Source: Bolinopsis microptera
Lineage: Eukaryota > Ctenophora > Tentaculata > Lobata > Bolinopsidae
Assembly: GCF_026151205.1 (NCBI RefSeq)
Contig: NC_087084.1
Span: forward strand, 1,154,312 to 1,218,311
Reading direction: 5' to 3'
Length of the DNA stretch: 64,000 nt
In this document: piece after piece, positions 22,462-33,603 of the stretch
Numbering within the stretch: the stretch's first letter is position 1
Layout of the letters: the number at the start of each line of letters is the position of its first letter
Translations under genes and position numbers: made by a program
The notes under the pieces: generated by a model
Database searches by the model: none
Told to the model about the DNA's origin: nothing
Seen by the model: the letters and a program-made list of their open reading frames with translations, nothing else

Positions 22462-22526
22462 TCTCCGTCTTTCCCTTGTTTCATGCAGCTTCTGGAACTT
22501 AATGTCAGAGCGAGCTATCTCTCTGG

Positions 22527-25500
22527 TTAACAGCGTTTTTGCGGACTAGTGATTGCTTTTCGTTCCATCCTTATAACGGGGGTGTGTCGTGGTTTTATTG
22601 CGTCAGCGTTTTTCTTTACAATCCTGTCTCCGTGTTGGACCACGTAATTGTTCGAATTATCACCGAGTCTTTTGATTACTCTAGCTTGTTCCCAGTGGCT
22701 TTTGTCGTCCATTTTGGCGAAAATGAGCTGATTTTCCCGGAACTCTCGAGTTCTGGGGTGTTCGTTAATTGCAACTTGCAGTTTCTCAGATTGCAATTCC
22801 TGCTCCCTCATCCGATCGGTTGGTTTGATTTGGTGTAGTTTAGATCGCAGAGTTCTGTTGAACGCTAACACAGCTGGTGTTTGACCAGTAGACGAATGGG
22901 GTGTGTTGCGGTAAGTTAGCAGAAAATCATTCAGATTCTTGCACACGTCCTTACTGGTTACAGACATCTTTTTCAGGGCGGATTTAAACGACTGAACAAG
23001 TCGTTCGCAGATTCCGTTTGATTTGGGAGAATACGTCGGAACAGTCACGTGCTTTATACCACAGGATTTCAGATATCCCTCAGTTTCATCCGACACGAAC
23101 TGTGGTCCGTTATCCGTTACCAGACAGATTGGAATACCTGTACGAGAGAATATGGATCTAAAAGCACGTATTGTAGCACTAGATGTTGTATTTGTGTTCA
23201 TTTGAACAACTTCAGGCCACTTGCTGTAAGAGTCTACTAATAATAGCCACATGCTGCCCAGGAATGGGCCCGCAAAGTCAGCGTGTACTCTTTGGAAAGG
23301 TGCACTGGTTTTAGCCCAGGGGTGGTCAACGACTTTAGTCATGTTCTTACCATACTTGGCGCATGTCTCACACGTCCGAGCAGTATCCTCGATTTGTGTG
23401 TCAAGACGTGGCCAGTAAACGTAAGATCTGGCCAAGGATTTCATACCTGTTACTCCAATGTGAGTGGCGTGCAGAATATCCATTACAGTGCTTCTCAGTT
23501 TAGCGGGAATCACGACACGGGCTCCCCAAGTTAAACATCCAAGTTCATGGCTCAACTCGTCTCTTCTAGTCCAGAAAGCTTTGAGATCACCGTCACATTT
23601 CAGATTCTTCGACCAACCATTCAGAGTGTATTCCAAAACTCTGCTCAGAATCGGGTCCTTACGAGTGTCGTTCGCCACTAACTCAGCATTGAGTAAAGTC
23701 TCGCTCATAGTCAGTGCGAACATATCACCAAACTCGTCTCTCTCCCTCACAGGGTGTGTTACCGATTTTGGCAGCCTGGATAACATATCAGCGTTAGCAT
23801 GATCCTTGGTATTACGATATTGAATGTCATACTGGTAATTCATAAGGAATAAAGCCCACCTAGTTAACCTACCGGCAGTCATCTCTGGAATTGGCTTATC
23901 GCCAAATATACGAACCAGCGCACGATGATCTGTCACCAAGGTAAACTGTCTCATATACAAGTAAATATGTAGGCGCTTTATGGCCCACACTATGGCCAGG
24001 GCCTCTTTGTCCACTTGAGCGTAATTCCTCTCGGCCGGTGACAGGGTCCGGGAGATGAACTCAATGGGGCGCTCATCCCCATTCAGCATAATGTGAGACA
24101 ACACTGCGCCAATGCCACCGATTGAAGCATCAGTGTCCAGTTTAAGAGGAAGCTTGGGATTGTAAAAGGTCAATACACGGTTAGAAGCCAGCAGATTTTT
24201 CAATATTTTAAACGCTGTCTTTTCGGTATTTGTCCACACCCACTTTACATTCTTAGCTCTCAGCCTTTCAATTGGAGCAATCACAGACGACAAGTTGGGC
24301 AAATAGCGCCTGTAATAATTCACAGCCCCCAAAAAACTAATTAGTTCGTCCACATTCCTAGGTTCTGGAGCCATCAGCATACTCTCGACCTTGCTTTTCA
24401 CGGGTTTGATCCCTTCAGCAGACACCACATGACCCAGATAGACAACTTCTTTTTGCATGAAAGAAGTTTTTTCGGTTTTACATTTAAAACCTCGCTGCTC
24501 CAACCTACTTATGACATTATTGAGGTTGATCAGATGGTCACTCTCATTTCGACCAGAAACTAATATATCGTCAATTCTGCAGCACGTCATAGGCACACCC
24601 CACAGAGTGTCATCCATACATGACTGGAATATAGCCGATGCACTGCTGATGCCATACGGCAAGCGATTCCATTGATACAACCCTTTGTGCGTATTCAGGG
24701 TGGTCAAGACACGGTCCTCATTTCTTATCAACAGGTTATTATAAGCCTTTTTGATGTCAATCTTAGAGAACGTTTGTCTCCCCTGCACAGCATTCAGACA
24801 TTCCTCCACGGTAGGTAGAGGGTATTGTCGGGTGCTGATACATTTGTTCAGGGTCGATTTATAATCCCCACAAATGCGCACTGACTGCCCTCCATCCTTC
24901 TTCACAGGCACTATGGGTGTCCCCCATGGACTGTCTTCGACTTTGGTTAGAATCTTCGCTTCAACCATATCATTTAACTCACTTTCAACCTTGTTTCTCA
25001 AGGCATAGGGTAGACTACGGGCTTTCATCATAATAGGTTTGGAGTTGTCCTTCAGGACCAAACTTGCCTGTACACCCTTAACTAGTCCTAAACCCGATTT
25101 AAACACCTCGCTCTGTTTTAACTGAGCGATACTACGACATTGATCAACCCGAGTACAGGTGTTTTCACATTTCCACCTGTTTTTCACGGTCGCACCATCG
25201 GTTAGCATGTCACCCTTATCGACACCACTCCCAGAGCAGCTTTCACAGCTCACTGACACCTGCTGGGATTTGTCTGGGGCTAAATTATGTACTAACTTTG
25301 TGCTGAGCAGCTTCTCTAGCCAATTCTGTCCACAGAACTTTACAATCCACGGTCTTCCAAACAAATTGGGGAAGTCCTCTGCTACATAGAGCTGCATTCC
25401 ATGAGCTTTTTCACCGTTCAACTCTACATTAACTACGGCACAGCCGTCAACTGTTTTGATTTGTCCGTTTGCAACCCGTAATGTTTGCCTGCTGGGTGTA

Positions 25501-26807
25501 AGTGTTAAATTGGCCAAGCCACAAGATAATAATGTACGTTTGCTCACAACAGACACTGCAGACCCTGAATCGAACTCCATAGACAGAAGTTTACCGTTGA
25601 TTTCTACTTCTACATACGGTTTGCTTAACTCAATCATATTGACATTCGGAAACACATTATCAGAAACTAAACTTAAGTCAGATTTATCAGTGGTAATAGT
25701 GGAATCGGGATCACAAACAAGATAACTAAAATCAAAGGCATTAAACACCTTATCCCTCACATACATATTTGAAGATTTCGAATCAGTTAAATGAGTAAGT
25801 TTAGAGAAATCAGCACACAGATAAGAACATGTATTAGCATTACCTTTTTCAATCTCAACTGAATTACACTCATTGTCATGATCATACTCGGGGTAAAGCT
25901 CATTGTCCAAGACATTTTCACAATTCTCATCCATACCGAACTCATAACTCTCCGAACTCGACTCTCCTTGTTCAATGTTGTGAACAATGCTGTTTTGCTT
26001 GCAATTCTTGGAGATGTGTCCAATACGTTTGCAGATATGACACCGGACTTGACAATTTTCACCAATATGTCCACGAAGTCCGCACCGTCTACATTTAAGT
26101 CCCTTTTGCATTCCACTTTTCTGCTTTCCACCCGAACCACCTGAACTTTCCCCCTTCTTCCCATAGAGGTTTTTCATTGTTCTTTTGAATGTTGGTTTCA
26201 CAAAGTTCACTGATCTCGATGACTCTCCCGGTGATAGCGTACTATTCATGAATTGAGCCTCCCTGTTTGCTTGCTCACGACTTAAAGCTTCCTTCACCGC
26301 GGTTGCCAGTGTTAAGTCATCCTTAGTTAACAACTCGGAAACAACCTTTTGATTCCTCAGTCCAGCGAGCAGCTGATCCAGTATAGCCTCGTTGTAGTTG
26401 GCAAAATCACATTCATTTGCGATTGTTCTTAGTCTTGAAACATAGGTTGCTGTGGATTCTTCGCCCTCCTGCACACAGCTTCTCAGTTTGTATCTTTGGG
26501 CAAACTTTGTTGGTGCCGGGGCCAAGTGATCTAAAATGAGTTTCTTACACTCCTCGTAACTGCAGTCTTCCATCTTTTTTACGGTCAGTGACTTCAACAG
26601 CTTGTAAATGTTCTCATCTGTCCTTGCAATAAAGCCTGCTAAATTCTTCTTTATAGCCATGTTTCTAGCCTCACGGTTAGAACCGTCATTAGCTAACTCT
26701 GGGACCTCTGCTGCCAGTCCTCCCGCCAATAACTCAAACTCGTATCTTTCAAACCAGCTTTTTTGACAGCATGTGACGGTTAGTGGCTCTTTTGTCCTCG
26801 TCGCCAT
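22527..26807 (-). CDS. gag-pol: Gypsy Gag-Pol polyprotein
   Basis: 1426 residues in one open frame from the ATG at 26807 (an upstream Met at 26876 would lie inside the LTR). In order: Gag capsid-like region; two CCHC knuckles near residues 239-269 (CRRCGLRGHIGENC, CHICKRIGHISKNC); an aspartic protease with active-site FDSGSA near 415; a reverse transcriptase (DGGQSVRICGDYKSTLNKCI, FSKIDIKKAYNNLLI, active site IDDILVSG in place of the common YVDD); an RNase H (LDTDASIGGIGAVL); and an integrase with the HHCC finger (HATHIGVTG ... CETC), the D,D,E core (HADFAGPF, VTDNGPQFVS, SPKSNGICER) and a chromatin-side tail. Gag and Pol share one frame, so no frameshift is needed. No stop interrupts it. It is the pol type often labelled K02A2.6-like in animal genomes. 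Confidence 0.93.
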   Translation of the reverse strand: MATRTKEPLTVTCCQKSWFERYEFELLAGGLAAEVPELANDGSNREARNMAIKKNLAGFIARTDENIYKLLKSLTVKKMEDCSYEECKKLILDHLAPAPTKFAQRYKLRSCVQEGEESTATYVSRLRTIANECDFANYNEAILDQLLAGLRNQKVVSELLTKDDLTLATAVKEALSREQANREAQFMNSTLSPGESSRSVNFVKPTFKRTMKNLYGKKGESSGGSGGKQKSGMQKGLKCRRCGLRGHIGENCQVRCHICKRIGHISKNCKQNSIVHNIEQGESSSESYEFGMDENCENVLDNELYPEYDHDNECNSVEIEKGNANTCSYLCADFSKLTHLTDSKSSNMYVRDKVFNAFDFSYLVCDPDSTITTDKSDLSLVSDNVFPNVNMIELSKPYVEVEINGKLLSMEFDSGSAVSVVSKRTLLSCGLANLTLTPSRQTLRVANGQIKTVDGCAVVNVELNGEKAHGMQLYVAEDFPNLFGRPWIVKFCGQNWLEKLLSTKLVHNLAPDKSQQVSVSCESCSGSGVDKGDMLTDGATVKNRWKCENTCTRVDQCRSIAQLKQSEVFKSGLGLVKGVQASLVLKDNSKPIMMKARSLPYALRNKVESELNDMVEAKILTKVEDSPWGTPIVPVKKDGGQSVRICGDYKSTLNKCISTRQYPLPTVEECLNAVQGRQTFSKIDIKKAYNNLLIRNEDRVLTTLNTHKGLYQWNRLPYGISSASAIFQSCMDDTLWGVPMTCCRIDDILVSGRNESDHLINLNNVISRLEQRGFKCKTEKTSFMQKEVVYLGHVVSAEGIKPVKSKVESMLMAPEPRNVDELISFLGAVNYYRRYLPNLSSVIAPIERLRAKNVKWVWTNTEKTAFKILKNLLASNRVLTFYNPKLPLKLDTDASIGGIGAVLSHIMLNGDERPIEFISRTLSPAERNYAQVDKEALAIVWAIKRLHIYLYMRQFTLVTDHRALVRIFGDKPIPEMTAGRLTRWALFLMNYQYDIQYRNTKDHANADMLSRLPKSVTHPVRERDEFGDMFALTMSETLLNAELVANDTRKDPILSRVLEYTLNGWSKNLKCDGDLKAFWTRRDELSHELGCLTWGARVVIPAKLRSTVMDILHATHIGVTGMKSLARSYVYWPRLDTQIEDTARTCETCAKYGKNMTKVVDHPWAKTSAPFQRVHADFAGPFLGSMWLLLVDSYSKWPEVVQMNTNTTSSATIRAFRSIFSRTGIPICLVTDNGPQFVSDETEGYLKSCGIKHVTVPTYSPKSNGICERLVQSFKSALKKMSVTSKDVCKNLNDFLLTYRNTPHSSTGQTPAVLAFNRTLRSKLHQIKPTDRMREQELQSEKLQVAINEHPRTREFRENQLIFAKMDDKSHWEQARVIKRLGDNSNNYVVQHGDRIVKKNADAIKPRHTPVIRMERKAITSPQKRC

Positions 26808-26808
26808 T

Positions 26809-26925
26809 TGTTGTAGCGTGTGCGTAGAAATAAAACAATCTGTTAACACGTAATCATAGAGGCTAGGGAAGAACAAATCGTTAATAACAAATTATGATAG
26901 CAATCAATGTTCAATATATATAACA
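26809..26925 (-). repeat. 5' LTR of the Gypsy element
   Basis: 117 bp, TGTTATATATATTG to GCTACAACA on the minus strand, flanked outside by the target duplication CGATT (26926-26930). The gag ATG begins one base past its inner end. Confidence 0.9.
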
Positions 26926-27631
26926 CGATTCTTCTTACCGGACAGTGTTTTTATCCGTTGCCAGACTTCCCTTTGCCGGCCATGGACAGCAGCTGTTTCC
27001 AGATCTGCTGCAACTCTAAGAGCCCAATTCTCGTCGTCTTTCCTGCAGCTCTTTTTGACAAGTTTATTGGCCCGAGAATACTCGCTCCTATTGTTGTTGT
27101 CACTAGGCGCCATCTGTTTAATCTTACTGCGTTCTGCAATAAGGCTTTTTGTCTCCTGAGACAAATGCTGCTGCTTTCTGCGCCGGGGGCGCTCACCCAA
27201 TACCTCCATAGACACTTCTTTAATAGTATCCTTAACTAATGTCCATTCTCCATCAAGATTCTCCTCCATTGGTAGGCAGCTAAAACGATTTTGAAGAGCA
27301 ATGCAGTACTCTTCAACCTTGGACTGATCTCTAAGATTCTCAATTGCTGGAGATATCCTACGAGAAGCGTTCATTTTTTGAACTGCCATAAGTTTGACTC
27401 TAAATTGACCCCGAACCAAATAATGATCGGAGCCAATGTCTGCACCCCTGCATGATCTTACGTCAAGTAGAGAGTGACTCCACTTGGTAGAAATACAGAC
27501 ATGGTCAATCTGATTTACTGTGCGGCCATCTGGAGACTTCCAACTTCCTTTATGAATATCACGATGCTGGAAAAGCGTCCCACCGATTGTCAGCTGATTT
27601 AATGCACAGAAATCTAAAAGTCGAAGGCCGG
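26926..27631 (-). pseudogene. RTE-like LINE, C-terminal endonuclease and linker
   Basis: On the minus strand the frame gives GLRLLDFCALNQLTIGG, HRDIHKGSWKSPDGRTVNQIDHV and IGSDHYLVRGQF, the second half of an apurinic-type endonuclease of the kind annotated as craniofacial-development-protein-2-like. A linker to the reverse transcriptase follows. Translation ends inside the Gypsy LTR (stop at about 26904). Both of its borders are insertion points: it continues in frame into the part at 12818-14634 when the Gypsy element and one CGATT are removed, and into 36512-36706 when the Ig array is removed. Confidence 0.85.
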
Positions 27632-27703
27632 ACTTGCAATACAGTTTTTGATTCACTTCCAATTTCTATCTCTCCACCACATTTAAAATTCAATTCAAAC
27701 CAG

Positions 27704-30330
27704 ATAAACCAAATGCAAGTGTCATAGATTTCGAAATTAGGAGTATTCATTTATCAAAATTTACTTCAGAGGTTGAATCAGCGAATAAAGAAACGAAAAA
27801 GGGCTCTGATACAACCATATCCTGTGTTATCACTGGATTGACAGAAACAGCAACAGTGACCTGGCGAACTAGTACAGGCCAAGTTTCAGGTGATACGCTC
27901 GTCCCTGTCCAAGGAAGCCATTCTGGAGGGACACAAACATCAACTCTTGAAGTAGACGGAAGTCTTGTGAATGAAGATACTGCCTACACTTGCAGAGTCA
28001 CTTCCGGATCTTTGCCCGATTCCAGCCACTCAGATACCACCGTCAATCTTAACGTTTATGGTAAGTTTTTCAACGCTAACAGTTATCTTGCAATACAGTT
28101 TTTGATTCACTTCCAATTTCTATCTCTCCACCACATTTAAAATTCAATTCAAACCAGATAAACCAAATGCGAGTGTCATAGATTTCGAAATTAGGAGTAT
28201 TCATTTATCAAAATTTACTTCAGAGGTTGAATCAGCGAATAAAGAAACGAAAAAGGGCTCTGATACAACCATATCCTGTGTTATCACTGGATTAACAGAA
28301 ACAGCAACAGTGACCTGGCGAACTAGTACAGGCCAAGTTTCAGGTGATAAGCTCACCCCTGTCCAAGGAAGCCATTCTGGAGGGACACAAACATCAACTC
28401 TTGAAGTAGACGGAAGTCTTGTGAATGAAGATACTGCCTACACTTGCAGAGTCACTTCCGGATCTTTGCCCGATTCCAGTCACTCAGATACCACCGTTAA
28501 TCTTAACGTTTATGGTAAGTTTTTCAACGCTAACAGTTATCTTGCAATACAGTTTTTGATTCACTTCCAATTTCTATCTCTCCACCACATTTAAAATTCA
28601 ATTCAAACCAGATAAACCAAATGCGAGTGTCATAGATTTCGAAATTAGGAGTATTCATTTATCAAAATTTACTTCAGAGGTTGAATCAGCGAATAAAGAA
28701 ACGAAAAAGGGCTCTGATACAACCATATCCTGTGTTATCACTGGATTGACAGAAACAGCAACAGTGACCTGGCGAACTAGTACAGGCCAAGTTTCAGGTG
28801 ATAAGCTCGTCCCTGTCCAAGGAAGCCATTCTGGAGGGACACAAACATCAACTCTTGCTGTAGACGGAACTCTTGTGAATGAAGATACTGCCTACACTTG
28901 CAGAGTCACTTCCGGATCTTTGCCCGATTCCAGTCACTCAGATACCACCGTTAATCTTAACGTTTATGGTAAGTTTTTCAACGCTAACAGTTATCTTGCA
29001 ATACAGTTTTTGATTCACTTCCAATTTCTATCTCTCCACCACATTTAAAATTCAATTCAAACCAGATAAACCAAATGCGAGTGTCATAGATTTCGAAATT
29101 AGGAGTATTCATTTATCAAAATTTACTTCAGAGGTTGAATCAGCGAATAAAGAAACGAAAAAGGGCTCTGATACAACCATATCCTGTGTTATCACTGGAT
29201 TGACAGAAACAGCAACAGTGACCTGGCGAACTAGTACAGGCCAAGTTTCAGGTGATAAGCTCACCCCTGTCCAAGGAAGCCATTCTGGAGGGACACAAAC
29301 ATCAACTCTTGAAGTAGACGGAAGTCTTGTGAATGAAGATACTGCCTACACTTGCAGAGTCACTTCCGGATCTTTGCCCGATTCCAGTCACTCAGATACC
29401 ACCGTTAATCTTAACGTTTATGGTAAGTTTTTCAACGCTAACAGTTATCTTGCAATACAGTTTTTGATTCACTTCCAATTTCTATCTCTCCACCACATTT
29501 AAAATTCAATTCAAACCAGATAAACCAAATGCGAGTGTCATAGATTTCGAAATTAGGAGTATTCATTTATCAAAATTTACTTCAGAGGTTGAATCAGCGA
29601 ATAAAGAAACGAAAAAGGGCTCTGATACAACCATATCCTGTGTTATCACTGGATTGACAGAAACAGCAACAGTGACCTGGCGAACTAGTACAGGCCAAGT
29701 TTCAGGTGATAAGCTCACCCCTGTCCAAGGAAGCCATTCTGGAGGGACACAAACATCAACTCTTGAAGTAGACGGAAGTCTTGTGAATGAAGATACTGCC
29801 TACACTTGCAGAGTCACTTCCGGATCTTTGCCCGATTCCAGTCACTCAGATACCACCGTTAATCTTAACGTTTATGGTAAGTTTTTCAACGCTAACAGTT
29901 ATCTTGCAATACAGTTTTTGATTCACTTCCAATTTCTATCTCTCCACCACATTTAAAATTCAATTCAAACCAGATAAACCAAATGCGAGTGTCATAGATT
30001 TCGAAATTAGGAGTATTCATTTATCAAAATTTACTTCAGAGGTTGAATCAGCGAATAAAGAAACGAAAAAGGGCTCTGATACAACCATATCCTGTGTTAT
30101 CACTGGATTGACAGAAACAGCAACAGTGACCTGGCGAACTAGTACAGGCCAAGTTTCAGGTGATAAGCTCACCCCTGTCCAAGGAAGCCATTCTGGAGGG
30201 ACACAAACATCAACTCTTGAAGTAGACGGAAGTCTTGTGAATGAAGATACTGCCTACACTTGCAGAGTCACTTCCGGATCTTTGCCCGATTCCAGTCACT
30301 CAGATACCACCGTTAATCTTAACGTTTATG
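27704..30330 (+). CDS. Ig-domain exons, copies 1-6
   Basis: Six exons of 119 codons, at 27704-28060, 28158-28514, 28612-28968, 29066-29422, 29520-29876 and 29974-30330. Each is bounded by AAACCAG| and TTTATG|GTAAG with phase 1 at both ends. The domain has the Ig signature: first cysteine in TISCVITG, the core tryptophan in VTWRTS, and the second cysteine in EDTAYTCRV (the D-x-A-x-Y-x-C motif). It would form one extracellular Ig fold per exon, for adhesion or recognition. Differences: copy 1 has DTLVPVQ, copy 3 DKLVPVQ and LAVDGTLV; copies 4-6 are identical in protein. No start codon belongs to these exons: they depend on splicing from an upstream exon such as 12015. Confidence 0.85.
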
Positions 30331-30427
30331 GTAAGTTTTTCAACGCTAACAGTTATCTTGCAATACAGTTTTTGATTCACTTCCAATTTCTATCTCTCCA
30401 CCACATTTAAAATTCAATTCAAACCAG

Positions 30428-30783
30428 ATAAACCAAATGCGAGTGTCATAGATTTCGAAATTAGGAGTATTCATTTATCAAAATTTACTTCAGAGGTTGA
30501 ATCAGCGAATAAAGAAACGAAAAAGGGCTCTGATACAACCATATCCTGTGTTATCACTGGATTGACAGAAACAGCAACAGTGACCTGGCGAACTAGTACA
30601 GGCCAAGTTTCAGGTGATAAGCTCACCCTGTCCAAGGAAGCCATTCTGGAGGGACACAAACATCAACTCTTGAAGTAGACGGAAGTCTTGTGAATGAAGA
30701 TACTGCCTACACTTGCAGAGTCACTTCCGGATCTTTGCCCGATTCCAGTCACTCAGATACCACCGTTAATCTTAACGTTTATG
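30428..30783 (+). pseudogene. Ig-domain exon copy 7, one-base deletion
   Basis: Same as its neighbours except that GCTCACCCCTG has lost one C (about 30627), giving a 356-bp exon. Read in phase, it hits a stop after about 17 codons (LLK then TAG near 30678). Splice sites are intact, and skipping this exon would keep the frame of the transcript. Confidence 0.85.
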
Positions 30784-30880
30784 GTAAGTTTTTCAACGCT
30801 AACAGTTATCTTGCAATACAGTTTTTGATTCACTTCCAATTTCTATCTCTCCACCACATTTAAAATTCAATTCAAACCAG

Positions 30881-32145
30881 ATAAACCAAATGCGAGTGTC
30901 ATAGATTTCGAAATTAGGAGTATTCATTTATCAAAATTTACTTCAGAGGTTGAATCAGCGAATAAAGAAACGAAAAAGGGCTCTGATACAACCATATCCT
31001 GTGTTATCACTGGATTGACAGAAACAGCAACAGTGACCTGGCGAACTAGTACAGGCCAAGTTTCAGGTGATAAGCTCACCCCTGTCCAAGGAAGCCATTC
31101 TGGAGGGACACAAACATCAACTCTTGAAGTAGACGGAAGTCTTGTGAATGAAGATACTGCCTACACTTGCAGAGTCACTTCCGGATCTTTGCCCGATTCC
31201 AGTCACTCAGATACCACCGTTAATCTTAACGTTTATGGTAAGTTTTTCAACGCTAACAGTTATCTTGCAATACAGTTTTTGATTCACTTCCAATTTCTAT
31301 CTCTCCACCACATTTAAAATTCAATTCAAACCAGATAAACCAAATGCGAGTGTCATAGATTTCGAAATTAGGAGTATTCATTTATCAAAATTTACTTCAG
31401 AGGTTGAATCAGCGAATAAAGAAACGAAAAAGGGCTCTGATACAACCATATCCTGTGTTATCACTGGATTGACAGAAACAGCAACAGTGACCTGGCGAAC
31501 TAGTACAGGCCAAGTTTCAGGTGATAAGCTCACCCCTGTCCAAGGAAGCCATTCTGGAGGGACACAAACATCAACTCTTGAAGTAGACGGAAGTCTTGTG
31601 AATGAAGATACTGCCTACACTTGCAGAGTCACTTCCGGATCTTTGCCCGATTCCAGTCACTCAGATACCACCGTTAATCTTAACGTTTATGGTAAGTTTT
31701 TCAACGCTAACAGTTATCTTGCAATACAGTTTTTGATTCACTTCCAATTTCTATCTCTCCACCACATTTAAAATTCAATTCAAACCAGATAAACCAAATG
31801 CGAGTGTCATAGATTTCGAAATTAGGAGTATTCATTTATCAAAATTTACTTCAGAGGTTGAATCAGCGAATAAAGAAACGAAAAAGGGCTCTGATACAAC
31901 CATATCCTGTGTTATCACTGGATTGACAGAAACAGCAACAGTGACCTGGCGAACTAGTACAGGCCAAGTTTCAGGTGATAAGCTCACCCCTGTCCAAGGA
32001 AGCCATTCTGGAGGGACACAAACATCAACTCTTGAAGTAGACGGAAGTCTTGTGAATGAAGATACTGCCTACACTTGCAGAGTCACTTCCGGATCTTTGC
32101 CCGATTCCAGTCACTCAGATACCACCGTTAATCTTAACGTTTATG
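30881..32145 (+). CDS. Ig-domain exons, copies 8-10
   Basis: Exons 30881-31237, 31335-31691 and 31789-32145, each 119 codons, phase 1-1. They are identical in protein to copies 4-6 and show no base difference from one another that I can see, introns included. This points to very recent duplication or gene conversion. Confidence 0.85.
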
Positions 32146-32242
32146 GTAAGTTTTTCAACGCTAACAGTTATCTTGCAATACAGTTTTTGATTCACTTCCA
32201 ATTTCTATCTCTCCACCACATTTAAAATTCAATTCAAACCAG

Positions 32243-32598
32243 ATAAACCAAATGCGAGTGTCATAGATTTCGAAATTAGGAGTATTCATTTATCAAAATT
32301 TACTTCAGAGGTTGAATCAGCGAATAAAGAAACGAAAAAGGGCTCTGATACAACCATATCCTGTGTTATCACTGGATTGACAGAAACAGCAACAGTGACC
32401 TGGCGAACTAGTACAGGCCAAGTTTCAGGTGATAAGCTCACCCTGTCCAAGGAAGCCATTCTGGAGGGACACAAACATCAACTCTTGAAGTAGACGGAAG
32501 TCTTGTGAATGAAGATACTGCCTACACTTGCAGAGTCACTTCCGGATCTTTGCCCGATTCCAGTCACTCAGATACCACCGTTAATCTTAACGTTTATG
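32243..32598 (+). pseudogene. Ig-domain exon copy 11, same one-base deletion as copy 7
   Basis: Carries the identical loss of one C in GCTCACC(C)CTG and the same early stop. It lies exactly 1815 bp (four units, less one base) after copy 7, so a four-unit block was duplicated after the mutation arose. Confidence 0.87.
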
Positions 32599-32695
32599 GT
32601 AAGTTTTTCAACGCTAACAGTTATCTTGCAATACAGTTTTTGATTCACTTCCAATTTCTATCTCTCCACCACATTTAAAATTCAATTCAAACCAG

Positions 32696-33506
32696 ATAAA
32701 CCAAATGCGAGTGTCATAGATTTCGAAATTAGGAGTATTCATTTATCAAAATTTACTTCAGAGGTTGAATCAGCGAATAAAGAAACGAAAAAGGGCTCTG
32801 ATACAACCATATCCTGTGTTATCACTGGATTGACAGAAACAGCAACAGTGACCTGGCGAACTAGTACAGGCCAAGTTTCAGGTGATAAGCTCACCCCTGT
32901 CCAAGGAAGCCATTCTGGAGGGACACAAACATCAACTCTTGAAGTAGACGGAAGTCTTGTGAATGAAGATACTGCCTACACTTGCAGAGTCACTTCCGGA
33001 TCTTTGCCCGATTCCAGTCACTCAGATACCACCGTTAATCTTAACGTTTATGGTAAGTTTTTCAACGCTAACAGTTATCTTGCAATACAGTTTTTGATTC
33101 ACTTCCAATTTCTATCTCTCCACCACATTTAAAATTCAATTCAAACCAGATAAACCAAATGCGAGTGTCATAGATTTCGAAATTAGGAGTATTCATTTAT
33201 CAAAATTTACTTCAGAGGTTGAATCAGCGAATAAAGAAACGAAAAAGGGCTCTGATACAACCATATCCTGTGTTATCACTGGATTGACAGAAACAGCAAC
33301 AGTGACCTGGCGAACTAGTACAGGCCAAGTTTCAGGTGATAAGCTCACCCCTGTCCAAGGAAGCCATTCTGGAGGGACACAAACATCAACTCTTGCTGTA
33401 GACGGAAGTCTTGTGAATGAAGATACTGCCTACACTTGCAGAGTCATTTCCGGATCTTTGCCCGATTCCAGCCACTCAGATACCACCGTTAATCTTAACG
33501 TTTATG
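32696..33506 (+). CDS. Ig-domain exons, copies 12-13
   Basis: Exons 32696-33052 and 33150-33506, phase 1-1. Copy 12 equals the array consensus. Copy 13 differs (LAVDGSLV, CRVISG in place of CRVTSG). Both keep the two Ig cysteines and the core tryptophan. Confidence 0.85.
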
Positions 33507-33603
33507 GTAAGTTTTTCAACGCTAACAGTTATCTTGCAATACAGTTTTTGATTCACTTCCAATTTCTATCTCTCCACCACATTTAAAATTCAATTCAAAC
33601 CAG

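Larger units (their letters stand above)
14635..26925 (-). mobile_element. Gypsy (Ty3-like) LTR retrotransposon inserted in the LINE
   Basis: Both ends carry the same 117-bp LTR (26809-26925, and 14635-14746 plus 15548-15552). The LTR starts TGTTATATATATTGAAC and ends CGCTACAACA, with TG...CA termini. The 5-bp duplication CGATT flanks the insertion at 14630-14634 and 26926-26930. The LTRs look identical apart from a later insertion, so integration was recent. The internal part contains gag-pol (22527-26807), a short downstream frame, a purine tract next to the 3' LTR (minus strand GAAGGGAGA at about 15555-15564), and later insertions at 14747-15545, 15665-16082 and about 16147-21900. An LTR of 117 bp is short for the superfamily. 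Confidence 0.88.

Noticed and set aside
30471-30659. Minus-strand frames at 30471-30659 and 32286-32474 in the Ig array
   Set aside because: They open only because of the one-base deletion in copies 7 and 11; they are antisense shadows.
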